Below, one piece after another: positions 27,635-36,414 of a stretch of DNA of 64,000 nt. How positions within the stretch are numbered: position 1 is the stretch's first letter; each line of letters begins with the position of its first letter. Made by a program: the position numbers and the translations under genes. Below the pieces are notes generated by a model that made no database searches, was not told where the DNA came from, and was given only the letters and a program-made list of their open reading frames with translations. Origin of the DNA: Candidatus Atribacteria bacterium (GTDB lineage Bacteria > Atribacterota > JS1 > SB-45 > 34-128); contig DMCY01000015.1 in the NCBI GenBank assembly GCA_003451675.1, positions 78,063 through 142,062 on the forward strand, in the 5' to 3' direction.

Positions 27635-28357
27635 GTGCAGGGAATAAGGACAGAGAATTTAATAAAAATTTACCGAAAAAGACGAGTGGTTGATGATATT
27701 AGCTTGGAAATTAATAAAGGTGAGGTAGTAGGTCTTTTAGGGCCAAATGGGGCAGGAAAGACCACTACCTTTTATATTATAGTGGGCTTAATAGCTCCGG
27801 ATGAGGGAAAAGTATCTTTTAATAGTAAAGAAATCACCAAAGTTCCTATGTTCCAAAGAGCCAGGATGGGCTTGGGGTATTTAGCCCAGGAACCCTCAAT
27901 CTTTCGTAAACTTACCGTAGAAGAAAATCTCCTTCTAATTTTAGAATCTTTGGGAGTTAAGAGAGATGAACAGAAAGAAAAATGCTATTCATTGCTAAAG
28001 GAGCTGGAAATAGAACATCTTGCTGATTACAAAGGATATATGCTCTCCGGAGGAGAAAGACGCCGGGTGGAAATAGCCCGAACTTTAACCAGCTCACCTT
28101 CTTTCATGCTGCTTGACGAACCCTTTACCGGAGTTGACCCTATTGCGGTTTATGATATTCAGGAAATAATTTCTTATCTAAAAAAGAAAGGGTTAGGAAT
28201 ATTAATTACCGACCATAATGTAAGAGAGACCCTTAAAATTACCGATAGAGCTTATATTATGCATAATGGGAAAATACTGACTTCAGGAACTCCCCAGAAG
28301 GTAGCCAATTGTGAAATCACCCGAAAGATCTATCTGGGGGAGAGATTTAATTTATGA
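27635..28357 (+). CDS. lptB: lipopolysaccharide export ATPase LptB
   Basis: The cytosolic ABC ATPase that powers LPS extraction with LptFG. Walker A GPNGAGKTT (about 36-44), Q-loop region YLAQEPSIFRKLTVEENL (typical of LptB), signature LSGGERRR and Walker B FMLLDEPFTGVDP are all present. The length of 240 is exact for the family. The start is GTG after AAGGGAG. Its membrane partners LptF, LptC and LptA lie 10-16 kb downstream in the same window. Confidence 0.95.
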   Translation: MQGIRTENLIKIYRKRRVVDDISLEINKGEVVGLLGPNGAGKTTTFYIIVGLIAPDEGKVSFNSKEITKVPMFQRARMGLGYLAQEPSIFRKLTVEENLLLILESLGVKRDEQKEKCYSLLKELEIEHLADYKGYMLSGGERRRVEIARTLTSSPSFMLLDEPFTGVDPIAVYDIQEIISYLKKKGLGILITDHNVRETLKITDRAYIMHNGKILTSGTPQKVANCEITRKIYLGERFNL

Positions 28358-28445
28358 ATTAGTTAGCTGGTTAGCTAGTTAATTAGTTAATTGGTTAGGA
28401 ATTTACAAAAGAAAGAAATTAATAATATAATAAAGGGAAATTTAT

Positions 28446-28865
28446 ATGTCAACTGTAAAATTATTTGAAGAACTGACTATTTGGCAGGAAGCAAGAAAAT
28501 TTACTATCAGGATGTATACTCTAACTAAAAGGTTTCCAAAAGAGGAGTTGTATGGTTTAACTTCGCAAATGAGAAGAGCTTCAGTTTCCATCATGTCCAA
28601 TATTGCTGAAGGATTTAACAGAAGATCAACAAAAGAATTTATAAATTTTTTAATAATATCTCGAGCTTCGATATCCGAAGTTCAAAACGATCTATACATT
28701 TCTCTAGACCTAAACTATATTAATAAAGAAGAGTTCAAAACTATTTATAATCATGCACAGAAAATATCTATGTCAATTAATAAATTGATTACTTATTTAA
28801 GATCACAAGTAAAAACTTACCCAAAAACAACAAAAATTAATGAACAAATTCAACAGTATTTTTAA
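28446..28865 (+). CDS. four-helix-bundle protein (23S rRNA intervening-sequence protein family)
   Basis: A 139-residue protein of the S23/Avd-like four-helix bundle family (TIGR02436). ELTIWQEARKFTIRMYTLTK opens the first helix, then FPKEELYGLTSQMRRASVSIMSNIAEGF and a third helix with LIISRASISEVQND. Members are encoded within 23S rRNA intervening sequences, beside diversity-generating retroelements, or alone; this copy is alone. The function of stand-alone members is unknown. GGGAAA lies upstream of the ATG. The G-type octad block between lptB and this gene is not followed by a C-type block. Confidence 0.85.
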   Translation: MSTVKLFEELTIWQEARKFTIRMYTLTKRFPKEELYGLTSQMRRASVSIMSNIAEGFNRRSTKEFINFLIISRASISEVQNDLYISLDLNYINKEEFKTIYNHAQKISMSINKLITYLRSQVKTYPKTTKINEQIQQYF

Positions 28866-28998
28866 GTATTTTTAATATTTTTTGGTTAGAAAATCTGGTA
28901 AACTAACATTGACCTACTAACTAATTAATCCGGTTAACCAGTTAACCAACTAACCAGGTAACGACTAATTGGACGACTGAAAGGAGTCCAAGAAAGAC

Positions 28999-30138
28999 AT
29001 GTACAGTTTTATTTTAATTTCTACTCTTATTATAATCAGCGGATTAATCGCCTTTATCGGTGATTGGGTAGGCCTTAAAATAGGTAAAAAAAGAGTAACT
29101 ATCTTTGGCTTGCGCCCCCATTATACAGCTATATTTATTACTATAATTAGTGGTATTTTGATTGCCATCATTACAGTAACTATACTTGCCATTTCCTCCA
29201 ATGATGTTAGAACCGCCCTATTCGGAATGGAAGAATTAAAGGAAAAACTCTCCAACTTATCCCGGGAAGTAGAGTTAAGAAATATGCAGCTATCTTCTGC
29301 CAAAGAAGATCTAAAGGAAAAAACTACTCAATTACAGGAAATAGAAGAGAAATATCAGAAATTATCTGAAGACATAAAAAACAAAACAAATCAATTAGAA
29401 GAATTATTGATAATTAGAGAAGGATTGATAGAGGAAAAAGGGAAACTGGATAAGGAAGTAGAAGAATTAAATGCCACCATAAAAGCCCTTTACTCTGGAA
29501 TTGCCTGGGTTAGAGAAGGAGAGGTTATTTTTGGGTCGGACGAACAGATTGCGCTGACTATTATTCAAGGACAAAGGCCGATTGAAGAAATAAAGAAAGC
29601 TCTATTTAAATTCCTAAATGAAGCTTCCAATAAGGTATTAGCTATGGGTGCCAAAAAAGATGAGCGTACCAATCAAGTATTTATTATTTCTCAAGAAGAA
29701 TTTGAGAATGTAGCACAGAAGATATATGACAGTGATAAAGAGATGATAGTAAGACTTTTATCTTCTATAAACGTGATTAAAGGAGAACCTATAGTAGCAC
29801 ATTTTAACATCCTGGAGAACAAGTTAGTCTTTAAAATAGATGAAGAAATTATTTCCGAGGAAATTGAAAGTTCAGAAGTTTATAGTGAGGTGGAAAAAAA
29901 ACTTTTATCTCTTCTAAGAAAAGTGAATATTATTGCCGTGAAAGAGGGGATAATTCCTGACCCTAAAACCAGTTTTGTAGGAACTATATCCGCAGTTAAT
30001 TTATATGATACAGTTAAAACTATTGTAGAATCGGGTACAACAATGAAAGTTTCATTAATTTCGGTTTACGATACCTGGAGTACGGGTCCCCTGAGAGTGA
30101 GGATGGAAGCCAAACCCATTTCTTCTTTAAACCTCTAA
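28999..30138 (+). CDS. DUF3084 inner-membrane protein
   Basis: A 379-residue protein with two N-terminal membrane segments (about 4-25 and 45-68) around GDWVGLKIGKKRVTIFGLRPHYTA. A coiled coil runs about 75-165, followed by a soluble alpha/beta region. This matches DUF3084, found in Cyanobacteria and diderm Firmicutes and often near outer-membrane genes. The function is unknown. Position between lptB and the SLH porin suggests an envelope role. GAAAGGAG is upstream of the ATG. Confidence 0.82.
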   Translation: MYSFILISTLIIISGLIAFIGDWVGLKIGKKRVTIFGLRPHYTAIFITIISGILIAIITVTILAISSNDVRTALFGMEELKEKLSNLSREVELRNMQLSSAKEDLKEKTTQLQEIEEKYQKLSEDIKNKTNQLEELLIIREGLIEEKGKLDKEVEELNATIKALYSGIAWVREGEVIFGSDEQIALTIIQGQRPIEEIKKALFKFLNEASNKVLAMGAKKDERTNQVFIISQEEFENVAQKIYDSDKEMIVRLLSSINVIKGEPIVAHFNILENKLVFKIDEEIISEEIESSEVYSEVEKKLLSLLRKVNIIAVKEGIIPDPKTSFVGTISAVNLYDTVKTIVESGTTMKVSLISVYDTWSTGPLRVRMEAKPISSLNL

Positions 30139-30460
30139 CTTCTAAATTAGTCGTTAGTTAAAATACAAGATAATTTGGTTAGCTAGTTAGCTAGTTAGTT
30201 GGTTAACTGGTTAAAAATACAAATACAAGATGCAAAACTGGTTTTCAGTTTACAGTGAATAAAGGCTTTTTTAAACTTGCAACTCGAAACTTATCACTTG
30301 CCACACATTACTTATTACTCATCACTTATTACTGTATTTTATTCTGGCTTCTGGTTTCTTCATTGTATTTTCTTAACCAACTAACCAGTTAACCAACTAA
30401 CTAGCTAACTAAACAGATACAGATAGTGTAAAATTTTAGTAGGGGGTTTTGAAAATTTAT
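30139..30460. repeat. intergenic repeat block upstream of the OmpM promoter
   Basis: No gene seen. TTAGTCGTTAG and G-type octads at about 30147-30212, a GATGCAAAACTGG phrase, TTGCCACACATTACTTATTAC (complement of the GATGAGTAATATGTGAC phrase) near 30298, and C-type octads at 30375-30415. Confidence 0.7.
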
Positions 30461-30490
30461 TTGACATTATAATACAGTAACAATTATAAT
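30461..30490 (+). promoter_or_regulatory. strong promoter of the OmpM-like porin gene
   Basis: TTGACA at 30461-30466 and TATAAT at 30485-30490 with an 18-bp spacer. The predicted start near 30497 gives a 5' UTR of about 370 nt, unusual for this window and suited to a highly expressed envelope protein. Confidence 0.75.
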
Positions 30491-30607
30491 AAAAGCAATA
30501 GAACTATAATATTATAGTGGATTATTTATAAAAAACATTGTGTAAAATATGCACCTGTGGAAATATTAAATATTTTATAAACTTTTTTAAAATATTTTCA
30601 AAAAAAA

Positions 30608-30618
30608 GAAGGATTTTT
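30608..30618 (+). promoter_or_regulatory. GAAGGATTTTT element
   Basis: GAAGGATTTTT is preceded by an A-run and followed 13 bases later by GTATATA. The same element occurs at 50248-50258 and, on the minus strand, at 35795-35805, each in a leader region. It may be an upstream promoter or regulatory element; the function is unknown. Confidence 0.45.
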
Positions 30619-30654
30619 AAACATCGATGTAGTATATATACATGATATGTAAAA

Positions 30655-30674
30655 ATGATATACAAGTATATCAT
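30655..30674. repeat. short hairpin in the OmpM leader
   Basis: ATGATATAC and GTATATCAT are perfect 9-bp arms around AA. It lies between the promoter and the internal Shine-Dalgarno at 30697. Confidence 0.6.
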
Positions 30675-30696
30675 CTAAGATTGGTTAAAGTAGGGA

Positions 30697-30705
30697 GAAA
30701 GGAGG
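30697..30705 (+). promoter_or_regulatory. orphan Shine-Dalgarno in the OmpM leader (STAB-SD-like)
   Basis: GAAAGGAGG stands about 165 bases before the porin ATG and has no sizeable reading frame behind it; a GTG at 30705 gives only 9 codons. The identical GAAAGGAGG is the STAB-SD that stabilises cry3A mRNA by blocking 5'-to-3' decay. A stabilising role here is inferred. Confidence 0.45.
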
Positions 30706-30869
30706 TGAAAAAATTCTTGGACCTGCTTTAATTTAAATAAAAGATGATATAAAAACCAGTTAGCAATTTAAAAAGAGAAAATATTAGTGAGGGAACTTTG
30801 GATACTCAATTAATAGATACTCCTTAAAATAAAGCTGACTGGAAATATAAAAAAACCAAGGAGAAAAAA

Positions 30870-32483
30870 ATGAAAAAATTAGCATTAGTATTAGTATTAG
30901 TTTTGGCTTTCGCTCTTCCTGTATTTGCTAATCCTTTTGTAGATGTTCCTTTAAATCATTGGGCATATGATTCAGTCCAAAGCTTAGCCGCAAAGGGTGT
31001 TATCGTAGGTTATCCTGACGGTACCTTTGGTGGAGCAAAATCTCTAACTCGTTACGAATTTGCTGAAGCGGTAGCCAAAGCATTGGCTTATGTTGAAGGT
31101 ATGGACTTTGCTTCCGCTGATGATGTAGCAATATTAGAGAAATTAGCCATCGAATTTGCTGACGAATTAGCCAGCTTGGGCGTAACCGTAGCTGACTTAG
31201 AAGCTTCCTTAGGTGCAAACACAGAAGCAATCGCTGCCTTAGAGACAACCGTAGCCAAATTGGATACCTTCTTTGAACCAGTTGTGATAAGTGGTGACTT
31301 TACTGCAAGTTATGAAAAGGTTGTAGTTCCAATGGCTGCCGCAACTTTAACAGATGACACAAACATTAATATTGAAGCTACCATTAATGATGAAACTACT
31401 GCTGGTATTTCTGTAGAAGTTGAAGACATTTTCGGTGGAGCACCTGTAGTAACCTGGGGTAGTTTCTTTGTTGACTATCAAGGTGCAGATTTACAATTGA
31501 GAGTAGGCGAAGTTGAACCAGCTACCATAGGATTGGGATTAGTATATGACTTTGATACCCTTGAAGAATTTGATGGATTCTTAGCTACCTGGGTTTGGGA
31601 TACCGAAAATGATCTCGGTAACTGGACTCTATTTGGAGACGTAGAAGATTACTATGTGGCAAACGTTGGCTTTGCTCTTGGCGATGAAGATGAAGTAGCT
31701 GTTGGTATTACCGGTTCTTACGATGTATTAGCTTCTGGTTATGCTGGTAGTTTAGACTTAGCATTTAACTTGGGCGATGAAGATGAAGCAGCTATTGCTG
31801 TTGAAGCCGGTGTATTCTACGGTACCGCATTAACTTATGCAGGCGCATTAACTCTTGATACTGCATTAGACGACCTCGGTTTGGCAATAGATGCTCATTA
31901 TGTACAAGCTGGATTTGTTCCATCAACTGGTGGATTTACTGCTGATAGATTTGGTGGTGGTATAGAAGCTACTTATCCATTAACCGACGAAGTTGGTGTA
32001 ACATTAGGCTGGACCTACGATATGGATACAGCTATGGCAGTCCAAACTCATGAAGCAGAAGTAGATTTACTCTACACAGTTGATGCTGATACCTCAGAAA
32101 CTGCAGGATTAGGTGTTTCTTATGATGTGTTATTGACCACAGCTACCATAGATGCTAACTACATGAACTATCCATTAGCTGATGATTATGTCTTAAGCGG
32201 TGCAGTTCAATATGATTATCCTGCTGCTACCTATGCCGGTGTAGCTACTTTAGAGTATGATTTAGCTGAGGATATGGATCTTACAGTAGAAGGAAGAGTT
32301 GATAGTGATAGTACTGCTTTCTGGAGTGCTGAAGTACAGTTAGCTTATGCTTTAGCTGAAAATACTGACTTAACCGTTGGTTTTGAAATGAATGATTGGG
32401 ATGATGATATCAATGATTATGGTGATATGGTCATTTCTGGTACTGCTGGTACTTTAACCGCAGAACTCGCAGTAAGCTTCTAA
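30870..32483 (+). CDS. OmpM-like SLH-domain porin (outer-membrane tether)
   Basis: A signal peptide of about 20 residues is followed by one SLH domain (about 22-75): FVDVPLNHWAYDSVQSLAAKG and VGYPDGTFGG...LTRYEFA. A coiled-coil segment (about 90-135, LAIEFADELASLGVTVADLEA) connects to a beta-barrel of about 400 acidic, Gly/Thr/Tyr-rich residues ending in Phe. This is the architecture of OmpM of Negativicutes, Slp of Deinococcus and related proteins, in which the SLH domain binds peptidoglycan and the barrel sits in the outer membrane. It has a strong promoter, a long leader and its own terminator. Probably the most abundant outer-membrane protein. Confidence 0.93.
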   Translation: MKKLALVLVLVLAFALPVFANPFVDVPLNHWAYDSVQSLAAKGVIVGYPDGTFGGAKSLTRYEFAEAVAKALAYVEGMDFASADDVAILEKLAIEFADELASLGVTVADLEASLGANTEAIAALETTVAKLDTFFEPVVISGDFTASYEKVVVPMAAATLTDDTNINIEATINDETTAGISVEVEDIFGGAPVVTWGSFFVDYQGADLQLRVGEVEPATIGLGLVYDFDTLEEFDGFLATWVWDTENDLGNWTLFGDVEDYYVANVGFALGDEDEVAVGITGSYDVLASGYAGSLDLAFNLGDEDEAAIAVEAGVFYGTALTYAGALTLDTALDDLGLAIDAHYVQAGFVPSTGGFTADRFGGGIEATYPLTDEVGVTLGWTYDMDTAMAVQTHEAEVDLLYTVDADTSETAGLGVSYDVLLTTATIDANYMNYPLADDYVLSGAVQYDYPAATYAGVATLEYDLAEDMDLTVEGRVDSDSTAFWSAEVQLAYALAENTDLTVGFEMNDWDDDINDYGDMVISGTAGTLTAELAVSF

Positions 32484-32510
32484 TTGTAAAAGCTTAGTGT
32501 GATTTTCCAA

Positions 32511-32549
32511 AATAACCCTCAGAAATTTTTCTGGGGGTTATTTTTTTTT
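32511..32549 (+). terminator. intrinsic terminator of the OmpM-like gene
   Basis: AATAACCCTCAGAAA (32511-32525) pairs with TTTCTGGGGGTTATT (32528-32542) over a two-base loop with one G-U pair, and runs into a T-tract ending at 32549. Confidence 0.92.
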
Positions 32550-32817
32550 GGGAAAATATTTGCGGAAATTAGAGAATCATATTATAATCTAATTAGTTAT
32601 TTGGTTAGTTGGTTACTTAGTTAATCGGTTAAGAAAAAAATAAAAATAAAGATTAAGACTGTTAGTTGTTTTAGTAGTTATTTAATTTATTTGTAATTTA
32701 TTTACAAACTAATTAACCAAGTAACCAACTAACTAACAGTCTTTATATCTTTATCTTAACCAATTAACCAGGTAACTAACTAACCAGCTAACCAATAATA
32801 AAGGTAGGTGACCTTAA
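32550..32817. repeat. intergenic octads before the exported protein gene
   Basis: G-type octads lie at about 32592-32630 and AAGACTGTTAGTTG follows at about 32656. C-type octads plus the complement (AACTAACAGTCTTTA) lie at 32708-32748, then more C-type octads to 32793. The two halves could pair as one long hairpin. Confidence 0.7.
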
Positions 32818-33750
32818 ATGTTATTTAAAAAATCATTTTCTCTTATTTTAATAACAGCTTTTATCTTCACTTCAGTATTAGCTCAATTTTCCTGGGCGGC
32901 CGAGGCCTCTCAGGCGACCTTATTGGAAGATTTATCGCAGATAGAAATGGCTATCTATGGAACAACCCAGGAAAAACCTTTAATTGAGCGGGTAGAATAT
33001 TTAGAAAAAGAATTAGTAGGCCGAACTCTCCCCGGAACAATTACTAGTAGAGCAAAACAGCTAAAAGAATTTATAATTTCGGGAACCCCGGAAGACCCTT
33101 CCGTAATCTTCAAAATCAATGCCTCTCAGTGGATATTAGAAGAAAAAATTACCTCGGAACCTTTAATTGTTAAAATAGAAAATTTAGAAAATGTGTTATT
33201 TGGTAAAACATCGGATGATGTCCTGGCTATGAGGGCAGAGAGTATTTTTGGAGTTTGTTTCAAAGAGGGTAAACCGCTGGTTGAAGAAGTGTTAATTCCT
33301 GCCGGGACCTTGGTACCTATCCGTTTTTTAAGTGCTCTAAGCTCTAAAAATAATAAATCCGGTGAAACATTTAATTTCCAAATAGCTGAAAATGTATTTA
33401 TAGATAATAAATTAATTATTCCCGCCAATTCTGAAGGGGTAGGCGAAATAATTAAGGCTAAGAAAGCTACCCTTTTATCTCGACCCGGGAAGTTAGAGAT
33501 AGAATTTAAATCAATTTCAACTTTAGACGGGACTTCTCTTAGTTTAATATTAGGAGAAAAGGCAGAAGAAGAAAATAAGAGATTATATGTAGCAATAGGA
33601 GCAGGAATTTTAGGATTAATTATCTTAAGTAATCCCGTGGGATTAATTTTTGGGGCTTTAGTCCCAGGTAAAAATGTAAAAATAGAAGAGGGAAGCGAAA
33701 TGTTCCTGCAGGTTAAAGATGATACTACGGTAATAGCGTTGGTACAGTGA
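32818..33750 (+). CDS. exported protein of unknown function
   Basis: Not recognised as a named family. A signal peptide covers about 1-27 (cleavage near SWA/AEA). Three similar segments follow between about 35 and 140, each with a pattern like LxxIExxIYG...PLIxRVExLExxLxG, and then a beta-rich domain beginning IPAGTLVPIRFLSALSSKN. A hydrophobic stretch near 258-282 (VAIGAGILGLIILS...GLIFGAL) precedes a short tail. The domain resembles Pro/Val-rich periplasmic binding modules that set limits on surface-exposed charge, but no function can be claimed. GGTAGGTGA precedes the ATG. Proximity to the porin suggests envelope work. Confidence 0.75.
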   Translation: MLFKKSFSLILITAFIFTSVLAQFSWAAEASQATLLEDLSQIEMAIYGTTQEKPLIERVEYLEKELVGRTLPGTITSRAKQLKEFIISGTPEDPSVIFKINASQWILEEKITSEPLIVKIENLENVLFGKTSDDVLAMRAESIFGVCFKEGKPLVEEVLIPAGTLVPIRFLSALSSKNNKSGETFNFQIAENVFIDNKLIIPANSEGVGEIIKAKKATLLSRPGKLEIEFKSISTLDGTSLSLILGEKAEEENKRLYVAIGAGILGLIILSNPVGLIFGALVPGKNVKIEEGSEMFLQVKDDTTVIALVQ

Positions 33751-33844
33751 ATTAGTCGTTAGTGAATAGTTAGGAAAGAACAAAGAATTTTGTGAACTGA
33801 AAGTCAGAGGCCAAATCAGTATATAATATAATGCAAAATATGTA

Positions 33845-33873
33845 GGGGCAGACCCTGTGTCTGCCTTTTTTTT
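33845..33873 (+). terminator. GGGGCAGAC palindrome with T-tail
   Basis: GGCAGAC (33847-33853) pairs with GTCTGCC (33859-33865), followed by eight T. It is a member of the family at 12185-12211, but here the T-run makes it a plausible terminator for the exported-protein gene. Confidence 0.65.
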
Positions 33874-33918
33874 ACAGTTGGCCAGTTAAAATACAGGTTG
33901 CAGGTTGCAAGTTAGAAG

Positions 33919-33987
33919 TAGGGGCGTATTGTATAGGCCCTCAATAATCTATATAAAACCGGAGGACAGGCGTCTCGCCTGCCTATG
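33919..33987. repeat. composite repeat, inverted copy at 40771-40843
   Basis: TAGGGGCGTATTG, then GCCCTCAATAATCTATATAAA, then GACAGGCGTCTCGCCTG. The same three blocks occur in reverse complement and order at 40771-40843. Confidence 0.8.
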
Positions 33988-34200
33988 TAAATGTAGGGGC
34001 TTGTTTCCTGTCTGCGTGCGTACACGCACAGGTAGATATCAAACCCGTCTGTTTTTCCGTCATTCCCGCGTCTCTTTATGTCATTCCCGCGAAAGCAGGA
34101 ATCTAAAGCATTTCTACCCACATATATGAATTAAATTAACTGGTTAACCGGTAAACCGGGTAACCAGATAACTAATTAACTAACTAACCAGCTAACCAAA

Positions 34201-35133
34201 TTAATATTCCACAATCGTAAAAGGTGAATTGTTGGGGTAGACTTGCACATCCTGGATAACTCCGTAAGAAAAAACCCAATCTCTTACATAAAGATATGCT
34301 TCCTGTAAACTGACTTGTGTATTAAAGTTAGTATCTGCCGGGTAACTACCGGAATAACCACAACCATCACATAAAGCCATGGTAAATACTCCAAAAGGGT
34401 CGCCTTCTTCTGGTTGTATTTCCCAACATTCCTGGTAGTAATGGCAAGAAGTCAAAACTTTATATTTATTAGTAGTAAGCAGTCCTTTGGATTGGGCTTG
34501 GGAAAAGACGTTAATAACCTCATCATTAAAAAATTCTAATTTTTCTTTAGAGGCTGCTGTTACATCTATTGCTTTTCCAATAAATCCGCCTGAATAACAA
34601 GAATCAAGGAAAACAATTTTTATACCTGGAATTGCGCTTAAAGCAGCTTCTAATTCATCTATACTGATATAAGTGGACATAGGCGCGTAATAATTTGCTT
34701 CAGTTGGACAAAGATAGGAAATATTATTTCCCCAAATTCCGTGGCCACTAAAATAAAAATAAGAAATATCATTATAATCTGCTTCAGAGAAAACATTGGC
34801 AATTCCCTGCAAGATGGCTGATTTTGTAGCAGACCAATCAGTGGTATACCAGATTTCCGAAAATTCGGTATTTGATGTCCCAAATCGACATTTGCTAAGA
34901 GTATAACATATTCTGTTTACATCATAAGGCGGACCGGGAAGGTCGATATTCCCATAACTATCGGGGAAGTAGGTATAATCCCCCACCCCCACGCAGTAAG
35001 CGCGGTATATTGTCTTATTAACAGTGATGGGAGGTGAAGTGGTTCCCCCGCATCCGGAGTGTAATAATGAGCTTAACATTAGAATCGTCAGCAAGATTAA
35101 AAAGTTTTTATTCAGTAATCTTTGATTATGCAT
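34201..35133 (-). CDS. caspase-like (peptidase C14 family) lipoprotein
   Basis: A clan CD cysteine peptidase exported as a lipoprotein. The signal peptide ends in lipobox LHSGC near residue 27. The catalytic His is H131 in YFYFSGHGIWG and the Cys is C179 in IVFLDSCYSGG, both with the hydrophobic strand that precedes them in caspases and metacaspases. RAYCVGVGDYTYFPDS opens the fold. The length is 310, with no extra domains. Bacterial homologues are often called caspase family proteins; substrates are unknown. A good promoter stands upstream (35170-35198). An unrelated C11 peptidase is encoded 1.3 kb further on. Confidence 0.88.
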   Translation of the reverse strand: MHNQRLLNKNFLILLTILMLSSLLHSGCGGTTSPPITVNKTIYRAYCVGVGDYTYFPDSYGNIDLPGPPYDVNRICYTLSKCRFGTSNTEFSEIWYTTDWSATKSAILQGIANVFSEADYNDISYFYFSGHGIWGNNISYLCPTEANYYAPMSTYISIDELEAALSAIPGIKIVFLDSCYSGGFIGKAIDVTAASKEKLEFFNDEVINVFSQAQSKGLLTTNKYKVLTSCHYYQECWEIQPEEGDPFGVFTMALCDGCGYSGSYPADTNFNTQVSLQEAYLYVRDWVFSYGVIQDVQVYPNNSPFTIVEY

Positions 35134-35169
35134 AATTCATAACCTTTATTTATGAAATATTGTTGTCTT

Positions 35170-35198
35170 ATAATAACCAATATTCGATAGTATTTCAA
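35170..35198 (-). promoter_or_regulatory. promoter of the caspase-like gene
   Basis: Read on the minus strand: TTGAAA (35198-35193), a 17-bp spacer, then TATTAT (35175-35170). The predicted start near 35163 leaves a 30-base leader. Confidence 0.6.
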
Positions 35199-35240
35199 AA
35201 AACCTCTTTTCTTTTTAGAAAAATATTTATTTAGGAAAGG

Positions 35241-35292
35241 AAAGACAGACTACTTTCATCCGAAAAATATAGATTAAGAGCAGTCTGTCTTT
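35241..35292. terminator. terminator-like inverted repeat between two minus-strand genes
   Basis: AAAGACAGACT (35241-35251) and AGTCTGTCTTT (35282-35292) are perfect 11-bp complements with a 30-base loop. A T-run follows on the plus strand; on the minus strand, where termination would be needed, the tail is TTTCCTTTCC. Confidence 0.5.
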
Positions 35293-35359
35293 TTTAATTT
35301 TTTCATACTTAATTCTTTGTTATATTACTTTGTAGATATCCATAAGATTGAGCTAAAAA

Positions 35360-35671
35360 TCAAGGATTAAGATATACATAATTTACCCCACCAGCTATGT
35401 ATTGTGTAGCAGAATCATAACCCCAAGTCCATCCCCAGGTATCAATTGCTTCGAAGAAATGAGTTCCTATGGGAACGTTGAATAGTGTATAAGTACCTGG
35501 TGCAGCTGACCAGAATTTTTGGTTGTAATCCATGTAAATGTCATATACCCAACCACCTGTAACAATAATGTAAACTGTTCCTGTGGTAGGCGCACATCCT
35601 GTAAATGCGAGTGACAAAAATGCAATTACTACTAATACTAAAATACCTTTTATTAGAACATTCTTTTTCAT
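35360..35671 (-). CDS. small lipoprotein, PEGA-like beta fold
   Basis: A 103-residue lipoprotein: signal peptide with lipobox FTGC at about 23-26, then one small beta domain. The pattern YIIVTGGWVYDIYMDY...GTYTLFNVPIGTHFFEAIDTWGWTWG resembles PEGA-type surface modules, in which short strands alternate with a PxGxH turn. No enzymatic motif. AAAGGAGG lies just before the ATG, and a second GAAAGGAGG stands 38 bases further up. Function unknown. Confidence 0.75.
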   Translation of the reverse strand: MKKNVLIKGILVLVVIAFLSLAFTGCAPTTGTVYIIVTGGWVYDIYMDYNQKFWSAAPGTYTLFNVPIGTHFFEAIDTWGWTWGYDSATQYIAGGVNYVYLNP

Positions 35672-35708
35672 GAAAATTTACCTCCTTTGGTAAGTTGTTT
35701 TAAATTAT

Positions 35709-35717
35709 CCTCCTTTC
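35709..35717 (-). promoter_or_regulatory. extra Shine-Dalgarno GAAAGGAGG upstream of the small lipoprotein
   Basis: On the minus strand GAAAGGAGG lies 38 bases before the ATG and in addition to the normal AAAGGAGG. It is the same nonamer as in the OmpM leader, and again a GAAGGATTTTT element lies further upstream (35805-35795). Confidence 0.45.
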
Positions 35718-35794
35718 TTCAATTATTTTATTATACATGTTATATTATGTTAATAATACATTTATATTTATATTTATAATACCATATAGTTTTT

Positions 35795-35805
35795 AAAAAT
35801 CCTTC
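35795..35805 (-). promoter_or_regulatory. GAAGGATTTTT element, minus-strand copy
   Basis: The plus strand reads AAAAATCCTTC. On the minus strand the element is preceded by a long A-run and followed about 12 bases later by GTATTATAAA, like the copy at 30608. Confidence 0.45.
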
Positions 35806-36414
35806 TTTTTTTTTAAATTTTTTTAAATTTTTTTTAAAAACCATTTTTTAGACGCACAATCTGCCTTGGAAGTTGTATTTTTTATATTGCTAAACCGACC
35901 GGTCAATTAATTTCCTAATCTTTATTTTTATCCTAATTGGTAAATTAAATAATCTTGTATCTATCTTCAGTATTTTCTTCACTATATTATATACCACATA
36001 CTATATACTAAAATAATTGGGCAATCGGTCAATTGGTCAATTGGTGAATTGGTCAATTATCTATATTTTTTCGACTTCGTATCGATTATATGCTATATTA
36101 TTTAAAATAACAAAAAATAAATTTGCAATGTCGGTATAAGTATCCATTTTTATTTTTTGTCGTTGCAAGGAGCATCGCAAGCCTGCCCCTGCGAAAGCAG
36201 GGGAAGCAATCCTAAACCGAGATTGCCACGCTCTGATAAATCAGAGCTCGCAATGACAGAGAATATCATAAACTAATAGCTAATGAATAAAAATCTAAAA
36301 ACCGTCAACTGATAACTTATATTTAATACTAACGACTATATTGACTGGTTAACTGATATTTATCTTAATCTTAACCAGCTAACCAACTAACCAAAAAAAG
36401 AGGAGTAACAATTT

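Larger units (their letters stand above)
33751..34200. repeat. intergenic region between converging genes: mixed palindromes
   Basis: No gene seen; the two 70-codon frames here (one on each strand) are made of repeats. Contents: GGGGCAGAC terminator-like palindrome (33845-33873), a composite element (33919-33987), half of a GGGTTTGAT palindrome at about 34039-34050, GTCATTCCCGC palindromes (34059-34103), and C-type octads (34138-34198) abutting the stop of the minus-strand gene. Confidence 0.7.
35672..36414. repeat. large divergent intergenic region
   Basis: No gene seen. The left part (35672-35850) is the promoter and leader of the minus-strand lipoprotein. Then come ATTGGTCAATTGGTC-type octads (about 35898-35920 and 36013-36058) and a nested GTTGCAAGGAG...CTCGCAATGAC palindromic array (36159-36257) containing two smaller hairpins. 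C-type octads (36370-36393) precede the clostripain gene. Confidence 0.7.

Noticed and set aside
28446..28865. Diversity-generating retroelement accessory gene (avd)
   Set aside because: No reverse transcriptase or template/variable repeats are present; the four-helix family is broad.
33905..34129. 74-codon frame, and a 69-codon frame on the other strand
   Set aside because: Composed of the composite and GTCATTCCCGC repeats.
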